Part shown: piece after piece, positions 10,094 to 19,958 of the stretch | How the letters are laid out: every line of letters starts with the position of its first letter | Position numbering within the stretch: the first letter of the stretch is position 1 | Assembly (NCBI RefSeq): GCF_001447995.1 | Contig: NZ_LDPE01000001.1 | Coordinates: 496,001 to 560,000, forward strand | Reading direction: 5' to 3' | Length of the DNA stretch: 64,000 bases | Source: Maribacter dokdonensis DSW-8 | Lineage (GTDB): Bacteria > Bacteroidota > Bacteroidia > Flavobacteriales > Flavobacteriaceae | Made by a program: the position numbers and the translations under genes | The notes under the pieces: model-generated | The model's database searches: none | What the model was told of the DNA's origin: nothing | What the model saw: only the letters and a program-made list of their open reading frames with translations

Positions 10094-10588
10094 ATGAAGA
10101 TTTTTAAAAGTATTATAGCGTTGTCCTTACTGGCAACATGTACAATTTCCGCTCAAGATATTGCCGATCACGCACTTGGATTAAGATTAGGAGATAGCGA
10201 TGGCTTTGGCGCAGAGATCAGTTATCAAAAATCACTAACTAGATACACTAGAGCAGAATTTGACCTAGGATGGAGAGATAGCAGAAACTTTGACGCTTTT
10301 AAGTTAGCCGGTCTTTACCAATGGGTAAGACCTATTGAAGGAGATTTCAATTGGTATTACGGTGTTGGTGGCGGTTTAGGAAGCGTAGACTTCCCAAACA
10401 ACCCCAATAACGACAATGATGGCGGTCTTTTTATATTTGCGGCCGGAGATATAGGTATTGAATACAATTTTGACATACCCCTAATTCTATCTCTAGACTT
10501 TAGACCAGAACTTGGCGTCATAGGATATGATGGGTTCTCGGACAATTTTGATTTTGATATAGGACTAGGAATTAGATACCAGTTCTAA
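10094..10588 (+). CDS. Small outer-membrane beta-barrel protein
   Basis: 164 aa with a Sec signal peptide (basic start, hydrophobic core, cleavage after TCTISA). Alternating hydrophobic strands follow, and the C-terminus is IRYQF, the aromatic ending expected of an outer-membrane barrel recognised by BamA. The size suggests an eight-stranded barrel. It sits alone before a strong terminator. Function unknown; structural or adhesive roles are possible. Confidence 0.7.
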   Translation: MKIFKSIIALSLLATCTISAQDIADHALGLRLGDSDGFGAEISYQKSLTRYTRAEFDLGWRDSRNFDAFKLAGLYQWVRPIEGDFNWYYGVGGGLGSVDFPNNPNNDNDGGLFIFAAGDIGIEYNFDIPLILSLDFRPELGVIGYDGFSDNFDFDIGLGIRYQF

Positions 10589-10610
10589 CTACAATAATAG
10601 TATTAGAAAA

Positions 10611-10645
10611 AAGACCTTTAACCTTGCGTTAAGGGTCTTTTTTTA
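10611..10645 (+). terminator. Rho-independent terminator after the beta-barrel gene
   Basis: A 12-bp stem (10611-10622 with 10628-10639; one G-T wobble) with a 5-nt loop, followed by a run of seven or more T. Confidence 0.88.
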
Positions 10646-10690
10646 TATCTCATATATAAGTACATTTGTAGCTTAACCTAAGTGAGATAT

Positions 10691-11809
10691 ATGAAAAATA
10701 GTATTGTAATACTGCTTGCCGGAATTTTATTGTTCAGTTGTAATTCTAAACCGGAAAGCTTTACCCTTAACGGCAAACTAAGAGGGGAATTGACGGATGG
10801 AACCCGTGTTTTTCTCAAAACCATTGGCGAGAACAACCAACCAATGGATATAGATACCGCAACCACTACCAATGGTGAGTTTACATTTACCGGTAAAGCC
10901 GATATACCAGAACTGCATTATATTTTTGTAGAACAACTACCAGGATATACCGCGGTAATACTAGAAAATGGAGAAATTGATTTTAGCGCCCAAAGAGACA
11001 GTATGGGGTTTGCTGAAATAAGCGGAACATTTCAAAATGATGCTTTTGCCGATTACATGAAACAGTCAAGAGAAATCTCCCTTCAAGCCCAATCTATACA
11101 GCAAGATATGAAATCAGCTTCTGGTGAGGCCGCTATTGCCCTGCAGGATGAAATGAAAGAACTTCAAGAAGAGTACAAAACCTTTGAATTGGACTACGTT
11201 AAAAGCCACCCAAAAGCACTTATCTCCGCATTAGTGTTAGATAGAGCCATTGCAACAAAAGCGGTAGGATTGGAAGAAGTCGAGGAAATTTACAAAACGT
11301 TGTCCGAAGAGATCAAAAACAGCAAGACAGGAAAACAAATTCAAGAAGGCATAGAAAAATTAAAAGCTTCTGAAGAGGCCGGAAAAAATTCAAGTATTGG
11401 CGCTAAGGCTCCAGAATTTTCAGGACCTAGTTTAGATGGTAGCGTTCTTGCATTAAAAGATGTAATGGGAAAAGTTACATTAATAGATTTTTGGGCAGGA
11501 TGGTGCAGACCATGTAGAGCTGAAAACCCCAATATTGTTGCTGTTTACAACAAGTACCACGATAAAGGGCTAAATATCTTGGGCGTCTCTTTAGACCGTA
11601 CCGAAGAAGCCTGGAAAAAAGCGATAGCCGAAGATGGTTTGGAATGGAATCATATCTCCAACATCGCTTACTTTGATGATAAGATTGCAAAATTATATAA
11701 TGTTGATGCCATACCAGCTGCTTTTCTTTTAGATGAAAACGGTGTTATCATTGCTAAAAATTTAAGAGGACCTGCCTTAGAGGCTAAGGTTGCAGAATTA
11801 CTGAACTAG
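10691..11809 (+). CDS. Thioredoxin-like lipoprotein with DUF4369 domain (TlpA/ResA type)
   Basis: About 372 aa. Lipobox LLFSC places the protein on a membrane in the periplasm. A DUF4369 beta-domain (about residues 22-115) and a helical linker are followed by a TlpA-like thioredoxin domain (about 225-372) with the active site WCRPC. Such proteins reduce disulfides in apocytochromes or other exported proteins. A GTG at 10682 is in frame, but the ATG at 10691 directly precedes the signal peptide. Followed by a clear terminator. Confidence 0.88.
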   Translation: MKNSIVILLAGILLFSCNSKPESFTLNGKLRGELTDGTRVFLKTIGENNQPMDIDTATTTNGEFTFTGKADIPELHYIFVEQLPGYTAVILENGEIDFSAQRDSMGFAEISGTFQNDAFADYMKQSREISLQAQSIQQDMKSASGEAAIALQDEMKELQEEYKTFELDYVKSHPKALISALVLDRAIATKAVGLEEVEEIYKTLSEEIKNSKTGKQIQEGIEKLKASEEAGKNSSIGAKAPEFSGPSLDGSVLALKDVMGKVTLIDFWAGWCRPCRAENPNIVAVYNKYHDKGLNILGVSLDRTEEAWKKAIAEDGLEWNHISNIAYFDDKIAKLYNVDAIPAAFLLDENGVIIAKNLRGPALEAKVAELLN

Positions 11810-11826
11810 TTTTTGAGTTCATTTAT

Positions 11827-11865
11827 AAAAAAATCCCCTAGGTGTTGCCTAGGGGATTTTTTTAT
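11827..11865 (+). terminator. Strong terminator, bidirectional in form
   Basis: A nearly perfect palindrome: about 16-bp arms (11827-11842 with 11848-11863, GC-rich centre CCCCTAGG / CCTAGGGG) around a TGTTG loop, A-rich on the left and T-rich on the right. It separates two convergent genes and could stop transcription from both sides. Confidence 0.9.
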
Positions 11866-11880
11866 AACTTGATTTTAGTC

Positions 11881-13539
11881 TTAAAACTTGTTGTAGTAGT
11901 CATTAAAATTACCCGTAACGGTAACATCACCATTTTTAATTACCTCACCAGTTACGGCAATTACAGAATCATCACCTAAAAATGCTATGGAAGCTCCATC
12001 ATTTAGTACCAAATTACCATAGATAACTAAATCACCTTCTACAATTAAGGTTGCACCAGAATTGATGGTTATATTTCTTTGACGGTTATTTCTACCCACA
12101 ACCAAGGTACCGTTCATTTCGAACAAGCCATTAGCATTAATAACCACACCTTCTTTAACTGTCCATGATCCACAAAGTAATAAGGAACCATTAACATTTA
12201 CGTTATTAAACCTCTTTGACCCACTGTAAGCCAGCTCTTCTCCGCTATTCACGTTCAGATTAGCGCTACCAGAATAATTTGAAAGCTCTGAACATCTTTC
12301 TTCTAAACTCTCACTTGGTCTATTCAGTTTAATAATCTGAAAGCCCGATTTACCAGAGGCAGCAAAAATATAATCATCTTTTGATGCCACATAATTTATG
12401 GAGCCCGTAAGCTCAATAACGCCTACACCAACAGTATTATCAGCTTTAGTTTCTGAAAGACTTAATCCGCCAGCTCCATTTGCCATTAAAAGAACATCAT
12501 CATTTACTGCAACACCATTGGTTACAATTTCTCCAGGCTCTGCATTATCAGGATTAGTTAAAATAGGTAAATACTCAACAAAGCTTCCAGATGCACTATT
12601 ATACACTCCAGCTCCTTTTGTGCCTTCAGAAACAATAATATTATTGCCTAAAAAATCCAATGTTCGCTTAGCATCTATTCCAAAATCTGATTGTATAACT
12701 ATGCTTCTAACAGTATTTAAATTGGTATCTAAAAAACTAACGCCTTCCGCAGCATCTAATACCGCCAACTCGCTACCGTTATACGCTACAGAGCGCAAAT
12801 CTGAAAAAGCAGCTTCATTTTTTACGCTTAAATCGTTTTTATCATAAATAACTACAAAGCCGTCTTGTCCACTAGTTACCACAACATCATTATTTACAAT
12901 ACGAACATCTGTTGCATTAAAACCTTCTTGGAACCCATAGCTTATGTTAGATGTATTTATTCTACCACCACTAACAGCTATTTTAGCAACCAACGAGTTT
13001 GCCGTGGCGGTTACAGATTGTTCTGAGTCTACACCACCGGCTACATATATATATCCATTATCATAAGCAATGGAATTCAAATCTGCATTGGTGTAATACA
13101 CTCTAGATGTAACTCTAGGATTGTTAGGGTCACTAATATCTACGACATCAATGGCTCCAACATAGTCTTGCCCTACAGTGTTATAAGAGACATAACCATA
13201 ATCACCGTCTAATGCGACATGTGTTGCTGCTAAATTTTCTCCATTGGTAAATGTTGGAGGATCAATTTGAGCTACCAAGGTCAACGGATAGTCACCAGCA
13301 GGTTCTGCCTTGCCAGTAGTATTATACCTTTTAGCGCTAGCAGATGGGTCTTCATAAATATCAAGAACACCTGCTTCATCAAAACTTACACTATTTAAAA
13401 GCTTTGACTGATCTGTTTCATTTACTAAATTATCTTCGGGGTTTTCAAAAACCGTGGTTTCATCACTACAACTTGTAATAAAAAATACTGCCGAAATAGC
13501 TAGTAGCCATGATTTTCTGATAGATAGGTTTGATTTCAT
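11881..13539 (-). CDS. Surface lipoprotein: LVIVD-like beta-propeller plus bactofilin-like beta-helix
   Basis: About 552 aa beginning MKSNLSIRKSW, with a lipobox at FFITSC. Residues about 80-430 form repeated units with VDISDPNNP and YIYVAGG-type motifs, resembling LVIVD/choice-of-anchor propeller repeats. The last 110 residues are a different, highly regular region of short strand repeats (NVNGSLLLCG, NGTLVVG, GDLVIYGNLVLNDGA) like a polymer-forming beta-helix. The frame extends 21 nt further upstream to 13560, but the ATG at 13539 gives the better signal peptide. Function unknown; likely surface-exposed. Confidence 0.7.
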   Translation of the reverse strand: MKSNLSIRKSWLLAISAVFFITSCSDETTVFENPEDNLVNETDQSKLLNSVSFDEAGVLDIYEDPSASAKRYNTTGKAEPAGDYPLTLVAQIDPPTFTNGENLAATHVALDGDYGYVSYNTVGQDYVGAIDVVDISDPNNPRVTSRVYYTNADLNSIAYDNGYIYVAGGVDSEQSVTATANSLVAKIAVSGGRINTSNISYGFQEGFNATDVRIVNNDVVVTSGQDGFVVIYDKNDLSVKNEAAFSDLRSVAYNGSELAVLDAAEGVSFLDTNLNTVRSIVIQSDFGIDAKRTLDFLGNNIIVSEGTKGAGVYNSASGSFVEYLPILTNPDNAEPGEIVTNGVAVNDDVLLMANGAGGLSLSETKADNTVGVGVIELTGSINYVASKDDYIFAASGKSGFQIIKLNRPSESLEERCSELSNYSGSANLNVNSGEELAYSGSKRFNNVNVNGSLLLCGSWTVKEGVVINANGLFEMNGTLVVGRNNRQRNITINSGATLIVEGDLVIYGNLVLNDGASIAFLGDDSVIAVTGEVIKNGDVTVTGNFNDYYNKF

Positions 13540-13666
13540 TTTAAATTCGGGTTTTTGCATTAACGACCCGAATTGCCGTATTGTTGTCTATTCACAGAGA
13601 AATCCGATGAAATGCACTATATATTAGACCATCTTACAGAATAATATTACAAAACTTAAGAAAAAC

Positions 13667-14317
13667 TTAAATTTTTCCCATTTTGCCTAAAACAAAAAGC
13701 AAAATAATTGGCAATGCCAATAACCCCACCATTAAAGTATCGGTCTGTAATAAGCTAGGCATAAACAACAATGTACAGGCATAACCACCAATAGCGCCAC
13801 CAAAATGGGCCGTATGACCTATATTTCCCAATCGTTTTTTCATACCATATATAGAATATAATAAATAACCAATACCAACAACATATGCCGGAACAGGAAT
13901 TGGTATGAACATAATACCCAATTGCATATTTGGTTGTAATAATATTGCAGCATATAAAATACCGGTTACCGCACCACTAGCACCAACAGCAGAATAATAC
14001 GGCTCATCTTTATGAAAATTTAATGCCAAAAGACTACCAGCCAAAAGACTAACAGCATAAATTATTAAAAACTGGGTTTGACCAAACCAATTGATCACAA
14101 CACCAGCAAAAAAGTACAACGTCAACATATTAAACAACAGATGCGAAATATCCACATGTAAAAAACCAGAAGTTGCCATACGATCTTTCTGTCCCGCTTT
14201 AATAGCCCCTATACTAAATTTATATCTTTCAAAAAAGGTGGTATCATTAAACCCTTTCATTGAAACCAATACATTTGCCGCAATTATTGCTATTGTCGCT
14301 AAATCTAGGTTGTACAT
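13667..14317 (-). CDS. Rhomboid family intramembrane serine protease
   Basis: 216 aa with six predicted membrane helices. The catalytic Ser is in GASGA (Ser114) and the catalytic His in HTAHFGGAIGG (His171). The HLLFN segment on helix 2 supplies the conserved His/Asn of the oxyanion region. Short loops and no extra domains place it among compact bacterial rhomboids. It cleaves transmembrane substrates within the membrane; its substrate is not evident. Divergent from the acyltransferase gene, with only 57 nt between start codons. Confidence 0.9.
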   Translation of the reverse strand: MYNLDLATIAIIAANVLVSMKGFNDTTFFERYKFSIGAIKAGQKDRMATSGFLHVDISHLLFNMLTLYFFAGVVINWFGQTQFLIIYAVSLLAGSLLALNFHKDEPYYSAVGASGAVTGILYAAILLQPNMQLGIMFIPIPVPAYVVGIGYLLYSIYGMKKRLGNIGHTAHFGGAIGGYACTLLFMPSLLQTDTLMVGLLALPIILLFVLGKMGKI

Positions 14318-14374
14318 TATCTACTGTTTATTTGGCTTCAAATATAGTTATATTTGCCCATAATTTTTTTCAGC

Positions 14375-15271
14375 ATGCAACTATTGGCCTTTGTTTTGAT
14401 CTATCCTTTTTTATGGGTTGTTTCTATTTTGCCGCATCGTTTGTTTTATGGATTATCTGATTTTGCCTGCTTTTTCATTTACCGCGTTTTTGGTTACAGA
14501 AGAAAGGTTGTTCAAGAGAATTTAAACTTGGTCTTTCCCGAGAAATCCAAAAATGAAATAAATCGTATTGAAAAAGACTTCTACAAACATTTGTGCGACA
14601 CCTTTCTTGAAATGGTCAAAACCATGAACCTCAGTAAAGAGTCCGTTGCTAAAAAATATCAAATAGTTAATCCGGAAGTTTTGCTTGAAATTGAAAAAGA
14701 ACGTAGCATCATTATATTATGCGCACATTACGCCAATTGGGAGTGGAACGTTAGCATAAATAATTATGTACATTCCAAAGGCTATGCCGTTTACCAAAAA
14801 GTAAACAATTCTTATTTTGACAATTTTATTAGAAAAGTAAGAGCCAGATGGAACACCACATTAATTACCCAAGCACAAACCGCTAAAACGGTAATTAAAA
14901 ATTTCAGAAATAACGTAAGGGCAACTTACGGTATGGTAAGCGACCAATCTCCACAAGCTCATAGAGCTCATTATTGGACCGATTTTATGGGAATTACCGT
15001 ACCCATATTCAACGGAGGTGAAATTTTAGCGCGCAAAACAGGATTGGCCACGGTCTTCTTAAAAGTAAGCAAGGTGAAACGAGGTCATTACAAAGCCGAA
15101 TTCATACCTATTGCCCTAAACAGCAAAGAAACCAAGGAACACGAGATAACCAACACTTTTCTTAGACTAACAGAAAAACAGATAAGAGAAAAACCGGAAT
15201 ATTATCTATGGACCCATAAACGTTGGAAACATAGAGATAAAAAAGCGGCGGCTTTTGCAGACGTAAATTAA
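14375..15271 (+). CDS. Lipid A biosynthesis (lauroyl-type) acyltransferase, LpxL/HtrB family
   Basis: About 298 aa. An N-terminal membrane helix (residues 1-20) is followed by an acyltransferase domain with the catalytic HX4E motif HYANWE. Conserved downstream blocks include the DQSP stretch and a C-terminal PEYYLWTHKRWKHR, typical of LpxL/LpxM-like enzymes that add secondary acyl chains to lipid A on the inner membrane. The frame opens at TTG 14354, but ATG 14375 precedes the membrane helix directly. Ends just before a terminator. Confidence 0.87.
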   Translation: MQLLAFVLIYPFLWVVSILPHRLFYGLSDFACFFIYRVFGYRRKVVQENLNLVFPEKSKNEINRIEKDFYKHLCDTFLEMVKTMNLSKESVAKKYQIVNPEVLLEIEKERSIIILCAHYANWEWNVSINNYVHSKGYAVYQKVNNSYFDNFIRKVRARWNTTLITQAQTAKTVIKNFRNNVRATYGMVSDQSPQAHRAHYWTDFMGITVPIFNGGEILARKTGLATVFLKVSKVKRGHYKAEFIPIALNSKETKEHEITNTFLRLTEKQIREKPEYYLWTHKRWKHRDKKAAAFADVN

Positions 15272-15285
15272 CATGCAACAAAAAT

Positions 15286-15321
15286 AAACCCGAAAGTAGA
15301 TTGTTTACTTTCGGGTTTTTA
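15286..15321. terminator. Terminator between convergent acyltransferase and glmM genes
   Basis: A 13-bp perfect stem (15286-15298 with 15306-15318), 7-nt loop and T-tail in the plus direction; the A-rich left side allows use in the minus direction too. Confidence 0.88.
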
Positions 15322-15338
15322 AATAGGTATAATTAAAG

Positions 15339-16727
15339 CTATAAACCTGCAATAGATTTTATTTCACCAATAATTCTATCTGCCAAATCATTGGCTTCGG
15401 TTTGGCTTTTAGCTTCCGTATAAATTCTTATAATAGGTTCTGTATTGGATTTTCTAAGGTGTACCCAGTTCTCTGCAAAATCAATTTTAACACCGTCAAT
15501 GGTAGATAATTCTTCATCGGCATATTTTTCCGCCATTGACTTTAAAATTCCGTCTACATCTAAACCTGGTGTAAGCTCAATCTTCTTTTTGCTCATAAAA
15601 TAGCTAGGATAGCTTGCCCTTAATTCTGCAACAGTACCGCCTTTCTCAGCCATTAACATTAAAAACAATGCGGTACCCACCAAAGAATCTCGACCATAGT
15701 GACTCTCTGGGTAGATAATACCTCCGTTACCCTCACCACCAATGATAGCATTATTGCTCTTCATTTTTGTTACCACGTTCACTTCACCAACTGCCGCAGC
15801 TTCATAGGTACCTCCGTGTTTTTGAGTGATATCACGTAATGCTCTTGAAGATGACAAATTAGAAACCGTATTCCCCTTGGTCTTACCAAGCACGTAATCT
15901 GCACAAGCAACCAAAGTATATTCTTCGCCAAACATTTCACCATCATTGCTAATAAAGGCCAAACGATCAACATCTGGATCTACAACAATACCAAAATCCG
16001 CATTTTCCTTCACGACTAGGTCACAAATATCTTTTAAATGCTCCTTTAACGGTTCTGGGTTATGTGGAAAATGACCCGTTGGCTTGCAATATAGCTCAAC
16101 TACTTCTACTCCAAATTCCTTTAATAATTTTGGAATGGCAATACCTCCTGTAGAATTCACACCATCCACAACAACTTTAAACTTTGCTTTTTTAACGACT
16201 TCTGCATCAATCAAAGAAAGATTCAACACTTCATCGATATGGATATCTATATAACTATCATTCTTGTTTATCTGCCCTAAATCATCAACATCAGAGAAAT
16301 CAAAATCTTCTTTTTCCGCAATTTCTAAAATTTTAGCACCTTGGGCGGCATCCAAAAACTCCCCTCTTTCATTGAGTAATTTCAAAGCATTCCATTGCTT
16401 AGGGTTATGACTAGCGGTTAGAATAATTCCGCCGTCCGCCTTTTCCATAGGTACCGCTATTTCTACTGTTGGCGTTGTTGACAAATCAAGATCAACCACA
16501 TCTATACCTAAACCTACCAAAGTAGATACAACAAGATTTTGGATCATTTCACCAGACAAACGAGCATCACGACCAATTACCACTTTTAACTTTTCTTTTT
16601 TAGAGTATTCTTTTAACCAAACCCCATAAGAAGCAGCAAATTTTACTGCATCGATCGGTGTAAGGTTGTCTCCTGGCTTACCTCCTATTGTTCCTCGTAT
16701 TCCTGATATGGATTTTATAAGTGTCAT
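15339..16727 (-). CDS. glmM: Phosphoglucosamine mutase / phosphohexomutase
   Basis: 462 aa of the alpha-D-phosphohexomutase superfamily. N-terminal SGIRGTIGG, active-site phosphoserine loop TASHNPKQWNA (Ser106), metal-binding DPDVDR, sugar-binding GEGNGG and a C-terminal phosphate-binding RKSNTEPIIRIY are all present. GlmM makes glucosamine-1-phosphate for UDP-GlcNAc, peptidoglycan and lipid A; a phosphomannomutase or phosphoglucomutase role cannot be excluded by motif alone. A minus-strand TATATTTG box (16747-16754) lies just upstream of the start. Confidence 0.88.
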   Translation of the reverse strand: MTLIKSISGIRGTIGGKPGDNLTPIDAVKFAASYGVWLKEYSKKEKLKVVIGRDARLSGEMIQNLVVSTLVGLGIDVVDLDLSTTPTVEIAVPMEKADGGIILTASHNPKQWNALKLLNERGEFLDAAQGAKILEIAEKEDFDFSDVDDLGQINKNDSYIDIHIDEVLNLSLIDAEVVKKAKFKVVVDGVNSTGGIAIPKLLKEFGVEVVELYCKPTGHFPHNPEPLKEHLKDICDLVVKENADFGIVVDPDVDRLAFISNDGEMFGEEYTLVACADYVLGKTKGNTVSNLSSSRALRDITQKHGGTYEAAAVGEVNVVTKMKSNNAIIGGEGNGGIIYPESHYGRDSLVGTALFLMLMAEKGGTVAELRASYPSYFMSKKKIELTPGLDVDGILKSMAEKYADEELSTIDGVKIDFAENWVHLRKSNTEPIIRIYTEAKSQTEANDLADRIIGEIKSIAGL

Positions 16728-16821
16728 ATTTCTTAATAAGTTTTTGCAAATATAAACGGTTAGTTTTTACCACTATTGCGCTTCTTTGTAAATTCGACTT
16801 TATAAGCATAAAAATAATAGC

Positions 16822-17415
16822 GTGAATTTTTTAGCACATATCTTTCTATCATTCGGAGACAAAGAAATCACCATTGGCAACTTTATTGCCGATAGTATTC
16901 GGGCTAATAAATTTCAACACTTACCTACAAAAGTTCAAAAGGGCATAAAACTACACAGACATATTGACACCTATACAGATGCCCATAGTATCCCAAAGAT
17001 TAGCAGTAGAAGATTGCATGCCAATTATAGTCACTATAGCAGAGTTATCGTAGACATCTATTACGACCATTTTTTAGCTAAAAATTGGTCCAAATATTCT
17101 GACACACCTTTAGACATATTTGTAGAAGATTTTTACGACCTCTTGGAAGATAATTATGAAATTTTACCTGAAGGTGTAAAACGCATGATGCCGTATATGA
17201 TTTCTGACAATTGGCTTTACAACTATTCTAAAATGGAAGGCATTGGCAATGTACTGAATGGTATGAACCGAAGAACGAAAAACAAATCTAAAATGAATTT
17301 TGCCATTATAGACCTAGAAGAACATTATTATTCTTTTGAAAAAGAATTCACCGAATTTTTTGAAGAGTTAATTACATTTTCAAAACATAAGTACATATCA
17401 TTATTAAGTAAATAA
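16822..17415 (+). CDS. acpH: Acyl carrier protein phosphodiesterase
   Basis: 197 aa, HD-like alpha-helical fold of the AcpH (former DUF479) family. It begins MNFLAHIFLS and contains GNFIADSIR and the KLHRHIDTYTDAH block, whose His/Asp residues bind the metal. AcpH removes the 4'-phosphopantetheine arm from holo-ACP. Translation starts at GTG 16822, immediately before the invariant NFLAH; no ATG fits. It is transcribed away from glmM. Confidence 0.9.
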   Translation: MNFLAHIFLSFGDKEITIGNFIADSIRANKFQHLPTKVQKGIKLHRHIDTYTDAHSIPKISSRRLHANYSHYSRVIVDIYYDHFLAKNWSKYSDTPLDIFVEDFYDLLEDNYEILPEGVKRMMPYMISDNWLYNYSKMEGIGNVLNGMNRRTKNKSKMNFAIIDLEEHYYSFEKEFTEFFEELITFSKHKYISLLSK

Positions 17416-17479
17416 CACCCTATAAATCTAATTATCAAAATATTAAATACATTTAATTAACCTAAATATTTAACCAACT

Positions 17480-19171
17480 ATGAACCATCTAAAATTAGCC
17501 ATTACACTGATAGCTTTCGTGATTTTTGGCAGCTGCAAAGAGAATCCACCCGCACCAACCGGAACAGTTACCAGCAAGGCAATGGTTGTTTCCGCACGTG
17601 AAGAAGCTTCAAAGATAGGAAGTGACATTATGCAAAAAGGAGGTAATGCATTTGATGCCATGGTTGCTACGGAAATGGCTTTGGTAGTTGCTTATCCTTT
17701 TGCCGGAAATCTAGGTGGTGGAGGCTTTATGGTCTATAGAAAAGCAAACGGAGAAACAGGTGCACTAGATTACCGTGAAAAAGCTCCACTATCTGCCCAT
17801 AGAGACATGTATTTGGATTCCCTGGGCAACGTAATACCAAACAAAAGTACTTTAGGAGCAACCGCGATTGGGGTACCCGGTACAGTTGCCGGTATTATAG
17901 AAGTACACAAAAAATTTGGTTCATTACCTCTTGAAGAGATTATGGCCCCAGTAATTGCCCTGGCAGAACGTGGTGTAGTGGTTACTGCAAATCAAGAAAA
18001 AAGACTTGCCAGTCAAAGAGATAAGTTTATAGAAGTAAATAGTGACAGCACCAAATTTGCTACTGAATTCAAAGAAAACGATACCATTAAATATCCTGCA
18101 TTGGCAAAAACGTTTAGAAGTATCGCCAAAAACGGCAGAGATGGTTTTTACAAAGGTGAAGTCGCTCAAAAATTAGCAGCGTTCATTCAAGAAAAAGGTG
18201 GATATATTACAGAACAAGACCTAGAAAAATACCAAGCAGTATGGAGAGATCCAATTACGTTTGACTATAAGGATTTACATATTATTTCCATGAGTCCACC
18301 TAGTAGCGGCGGGGTTACCATAAATCAAATTTTTAAGATGATGGAGAAATATGATGTTGAGGAATTTGGACACAACAGTCCTAAAATGGTACAACTATTT
18401 ACCGAAGCATCTAGAAGAGCTTATGCGGATAGAAATTACTTTTTGGGTGATCCCGATTTTGTAGATATACCTTTTGACCGATTATTAAGCGAGGATTACC
18501 TAAACGAAAGAATGGCTAATTTTTCTTTTGATCAAGCCACCAAATCTTCCGAAGTACAACATGGCAATATTGAAATTGTTGAGAGCATGGAAACCACGCA
18601 CTACTCCATCATAGACCAAGAAGGTAATGCGGTATCTGTTACAACGACTCTCAATGGTGCTTACGGCTCTAAACTTTATTCAGATGAGCTAGGCTTCTTT
18701 TTAAATAATGAAATGGATGATTTTAGCGCAAAAGCAGGCGTACCAAATATGTTTGGACTGGTAGGTGCGGAAGCAAACAGTATTGCTGCTGAAAAGAGGA
18801 TGTTGAGCAGTATGACCCCCACCATTGTTGAACGTAATGGTAAGCTTTGGATGGTTGTTGGCACACCTGGAGGTTCAACCATTATAACCGCCGTAGCCCA
18901 GACTATTTTAAATAGTTATGAATTTAAAATGAGCATGCAAGATGCTGTCAACGCACCAAGATTTCACCATCAATGGCTTCCTGATATGGTAATTTTTGAA
19001 CCAGACGGTTTTTCTACCACTCTTACAGATGAGCTTAAAACAAAAGGGTATATTATCAACGAGGAAAGAACACCCATTATAGGTAAAGTAGATGCTATAC
19101 GTGTTTTGGACAACGGCAAGCTTGAAGGTGGTGCAGACAAACGCGGTGATGACGCTGCAGTTGGGTTTTAG
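17480..19171 (+). CDS. ggt: Gamma-glutamyltransferase (glutathione hydrolase-type), lipoprotein
   Basis: 563 aa. A signal peptide with lipobox FGSC predicts a lipid-anchored exported enzyme. It matures by self-cleavage before a Thr; the TTHYSI motif places this at Thr372, followed by the DQEGNAVSVTTTLN block. NNEMDDF and GGSTIITAV sites line the gamma-glutamyl pocket. These Ntn-hydrolases transfer or hydrolyse gamma-glutamyl groups. Followed by a hypothetical gene and a GNAT gene on the same strand. Gamma-glutamyl dipeptides or other thiols are likely natural substrates, since this lineage probably uses bacillithiol (inference). Confidence 0.94.
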   Translation: MNHLKLAITLIAFVIFGSCKENPPAPTGTVTSKAMVVSAREEASKIGSDIMQKGGNAFDAMVATEMALVVAYPFAGNLGGGGFMVYRKANGETGALDYREKAPLSAHRDMYLDSLGNVIPNKSTLGATAIGVPGTVAGIIEVHKKFGSLPLEEIMAPVIALAERGVVVTANQEKRLASQRDKFIEVNSDSTKFATEFKENDTIKYPALAKTFRSIAKNGRDGFYKGEVAQKLAAFIQEKGGYITEQDLEKYQAVWRDPITFDYKDLHIISMSPPSSGGVTINQIFKMMEKYDVEEFGHNSPKMVQLFTEASRRAYADRNYFLGDPDFVDIPFDRLLSEDYLNERMANFSFDQATKSSEVQHGNIEIVESMETTHYSIIDQEGNAVSVTTTLNGAYGSKLYSDELGFFLNNEMDDFSAKAGVPNMFGLVGAEANSIAAEKRMLSSMTPTIVERNGKLWMVVGTPGGSTIITAVAQTILNSYEFKMSMQDAVNAPRFHHQWLPDMVIFEPDGFSTTLTDELKTKGYIINEERTPIIGKVDAIRVLDNGKLEGGADKRGDDAAVGF

Positions 19172-19245
19172 ATGTATCTAAAAATTATAATTTTAGGAAT
19201 TAAATATTATTATAATAAATTTTAAATCAATATCTTATAATACAT

Positions 19246-19944
19246 ATGATAAAGAAACTATTTAAGTTTATTGGAATACTTGCACTAGTGCTTGCCATGG
19301 GTTATGGTGTATTATATTATTTATATAATGAACCCCTACCTACAGGAGAATCTGGTCCGGAAGCAGATGCTTTAGCCTATAGAATGTTAGATGCCCTTAA
19401 TTACAAAAATTATAATAACACCAATGTCTTGGAATGGTCATTTCGTGGTGACCATCATTATAAATGGGATCGAAGAAAAGAAATTGTCTCCGTTTCATGG
19501 GATGATATCACGGTACATTTAGACCTGATCACCCCTTCTTCCAGTAAAGCTACAATCAACAATTCAAGTACCTCTTATGAGAAAACTAAGGATTTAATAG
19601 AAAAAGCCCAAAGCTATTTCAACAATGATTCTTTTTGGTTAGTAGCCCCTTTCAAAGTTTTTGACCATGGAACAGAACGTTATTTAGTGGATCTAAAAGA
19701 TGGTTCTGAAGCATTATTGGTAACCTATACCCAAGGTGGAGATACACCTGGTGATTCTTATATGTGGATTATAGAACCTAGCGGAAAACCAAAAAGCTTT
19801 AAACTTTGGACCAAGATCATTCCCATTGGCGGAGTTGAAGCTACGTGGCAAGATTGGACAAAAACAGAAAGCGGAGTATTTTTACCTACCCTCCATAAAC
19901 TTGGTCCTTTATCTATATCTATGGGAGAGGTTGTGGGTAAATAA
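19246..19944 (+). CDS. Conserved hypothetical, membrane-anchored exported protein
   Basis: 232 aa. One N-terminal hydrophobic helix (about residues 8-27) acts as an anchor or uncleaved signal. The rest is a beta-rich periplasmic domain with many Trp/Tyr (for example HHYKWDRRKE and WQDWTKTESGV). I do not recognise the family with confidence. It lies 74 nt after ggt and 14 nt before the GNAT gene, so a loose operon is likely. Confidence 0.65.
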   Translation: MIKKLFKFIGILALVLAMGYGVLYYLYNEPLPTGESGPEADALAYRMLDALNYKNYNNTNVLEWSFRGDHHYKWDRRKEIVSVSWDDITVHLDLITPSSSKATINNSSTSYEKTKDLIEKAQSYFNNDSFWLVAPFKVFDHGTERYLVDLKDGSEALLVTYTQGGDTPGDSYMWIIEPSGKPKSFKLWTKIIPIGGVEATWQDWTKTESGVFLPTLHKLGPLSISMGEVVGK

Positions 19945-19958
19945 TTATATTTTAAACT

